Positions 15,566 to 15,715 of a stretch of 15,715 nucleotides of DNA are shown here, piece by piece. This DNA comes from Clostridiaceae bacterium. Lineage in GTDB: Bacteria; Bacillota; Clostridia; DSM-8532. The stretch spans positions 1-15,715 of the forward strand of contig DUSJ01000305.1 of the NCBI GenBank assembly GCA_012842645.1, in the 5' to 3' direction. A program made the translations under genes and the position numbers. Positions within the stretch are counted from its first letter, which is position 1, and every line of letters begins with the position of its first letter. The notes under the pieces are model-generated. The model was not told the origin of the DNA, did not search any database, and was given only the letters and a program-made list of their open reading frames with translations.

Positions 15566-15715
15566 TATCATTTCACATCGAACAGCCAAACCATTGATGA
15601 AATCTTAAGTCGCAATTACTCATCCCGATTGAATATTTTGTCGGAAAAGATCAGGGATATCAGTATGCGCTGTCGGATTGCCCTTCACCCCTGACAAGCA
15701 CTGGAGTCGTGGAGA

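Noticed and set aside
15601..15714. Plus-strand open frame of 38 codons running off the right edge
   Set aside because: It has no start codon or ribosome binding site and I do not recognise the peptide; it could be the remnant of a gene but nothing supports that.

Overview
The window looks like a chromosomal carbohydrate-metabolism region from a low-to-mid GC Gram-positive anaerobe, most likely a member of Clostridia. The evidence is strong AGGAGG-type ribosome binding sites, textbook TTGACA-17-TATAAT promoters, LacI/ROK/AraC-type sugar regulators, and closest apparent resemblance of the proteins to clostridial and lactic-acid-bacterial families. The genus cannot be fixed from the sequence. 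There are no tRNA, rRNA, CRISPR, phage or transposase genes.

Left part (1-7154), alpha-glucoside phosphorolysis. A LacI-family regulator gene runs off the left edge. Next to it, a MalR-like LacI regulator and a GH65 inverting disaccharide phosphorylase form a minus-strand operon. Facing away from them, a short-type GT35 alpha-glucan phosphorylase and a beta-phosphoglucomutase form a plus-strand operon. The two divergent promoters each carry the same 12-base operator core, one in each orientation, directly downstream of the -10 box. One regulator could therefore control both. The GH65 enzyme would release beta-glucose-1-phosphate, which beta-phosphoglucomutase turns into glucose-6-phosphate. 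The GT35 enzyme would release alpha-glucose-1-phosphate from longer chains. Two LacI-type operators also sit in the leader of the left-edge regulator.

Middle part (7155-11960). purA (adenylosuccinate synthetase) stands alone between the sugar blocks. It is followed on the map by a complete Leloir operon on the minus strand, galT-galK-galE, in which galK and galE overlap by four bases. An AraC-family regulator is divergent from galT.

Right part (12041-15715), xylose. xylA (xylose isomerase) follows a XylR-like ROK repressor gene in the same direction. No xylulokinase gene is seen. An AT-rich motif is shared by the leaders of both genes. The last 290 bases hold the ROK promoter and leader and no gene I can support.

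Small repeats are scattered through the window. A 49-base repeat occurs twice, once overlapping the purA stop codon and once abutting the predicted gal promoter -10 box. An unrelated-looking perfect-core palindrome sits just after the stop of the GT35 gene. All carry a GGGGAC motif and look like non-autonomous REP-like elements. The most interesting points are the shared-operator double-phosphorylase regulon, an Ala in place of the specificity-determining Glu in loop 3 of the GH65 enzyme, and the placement of the repeats at gene ends and promoters.
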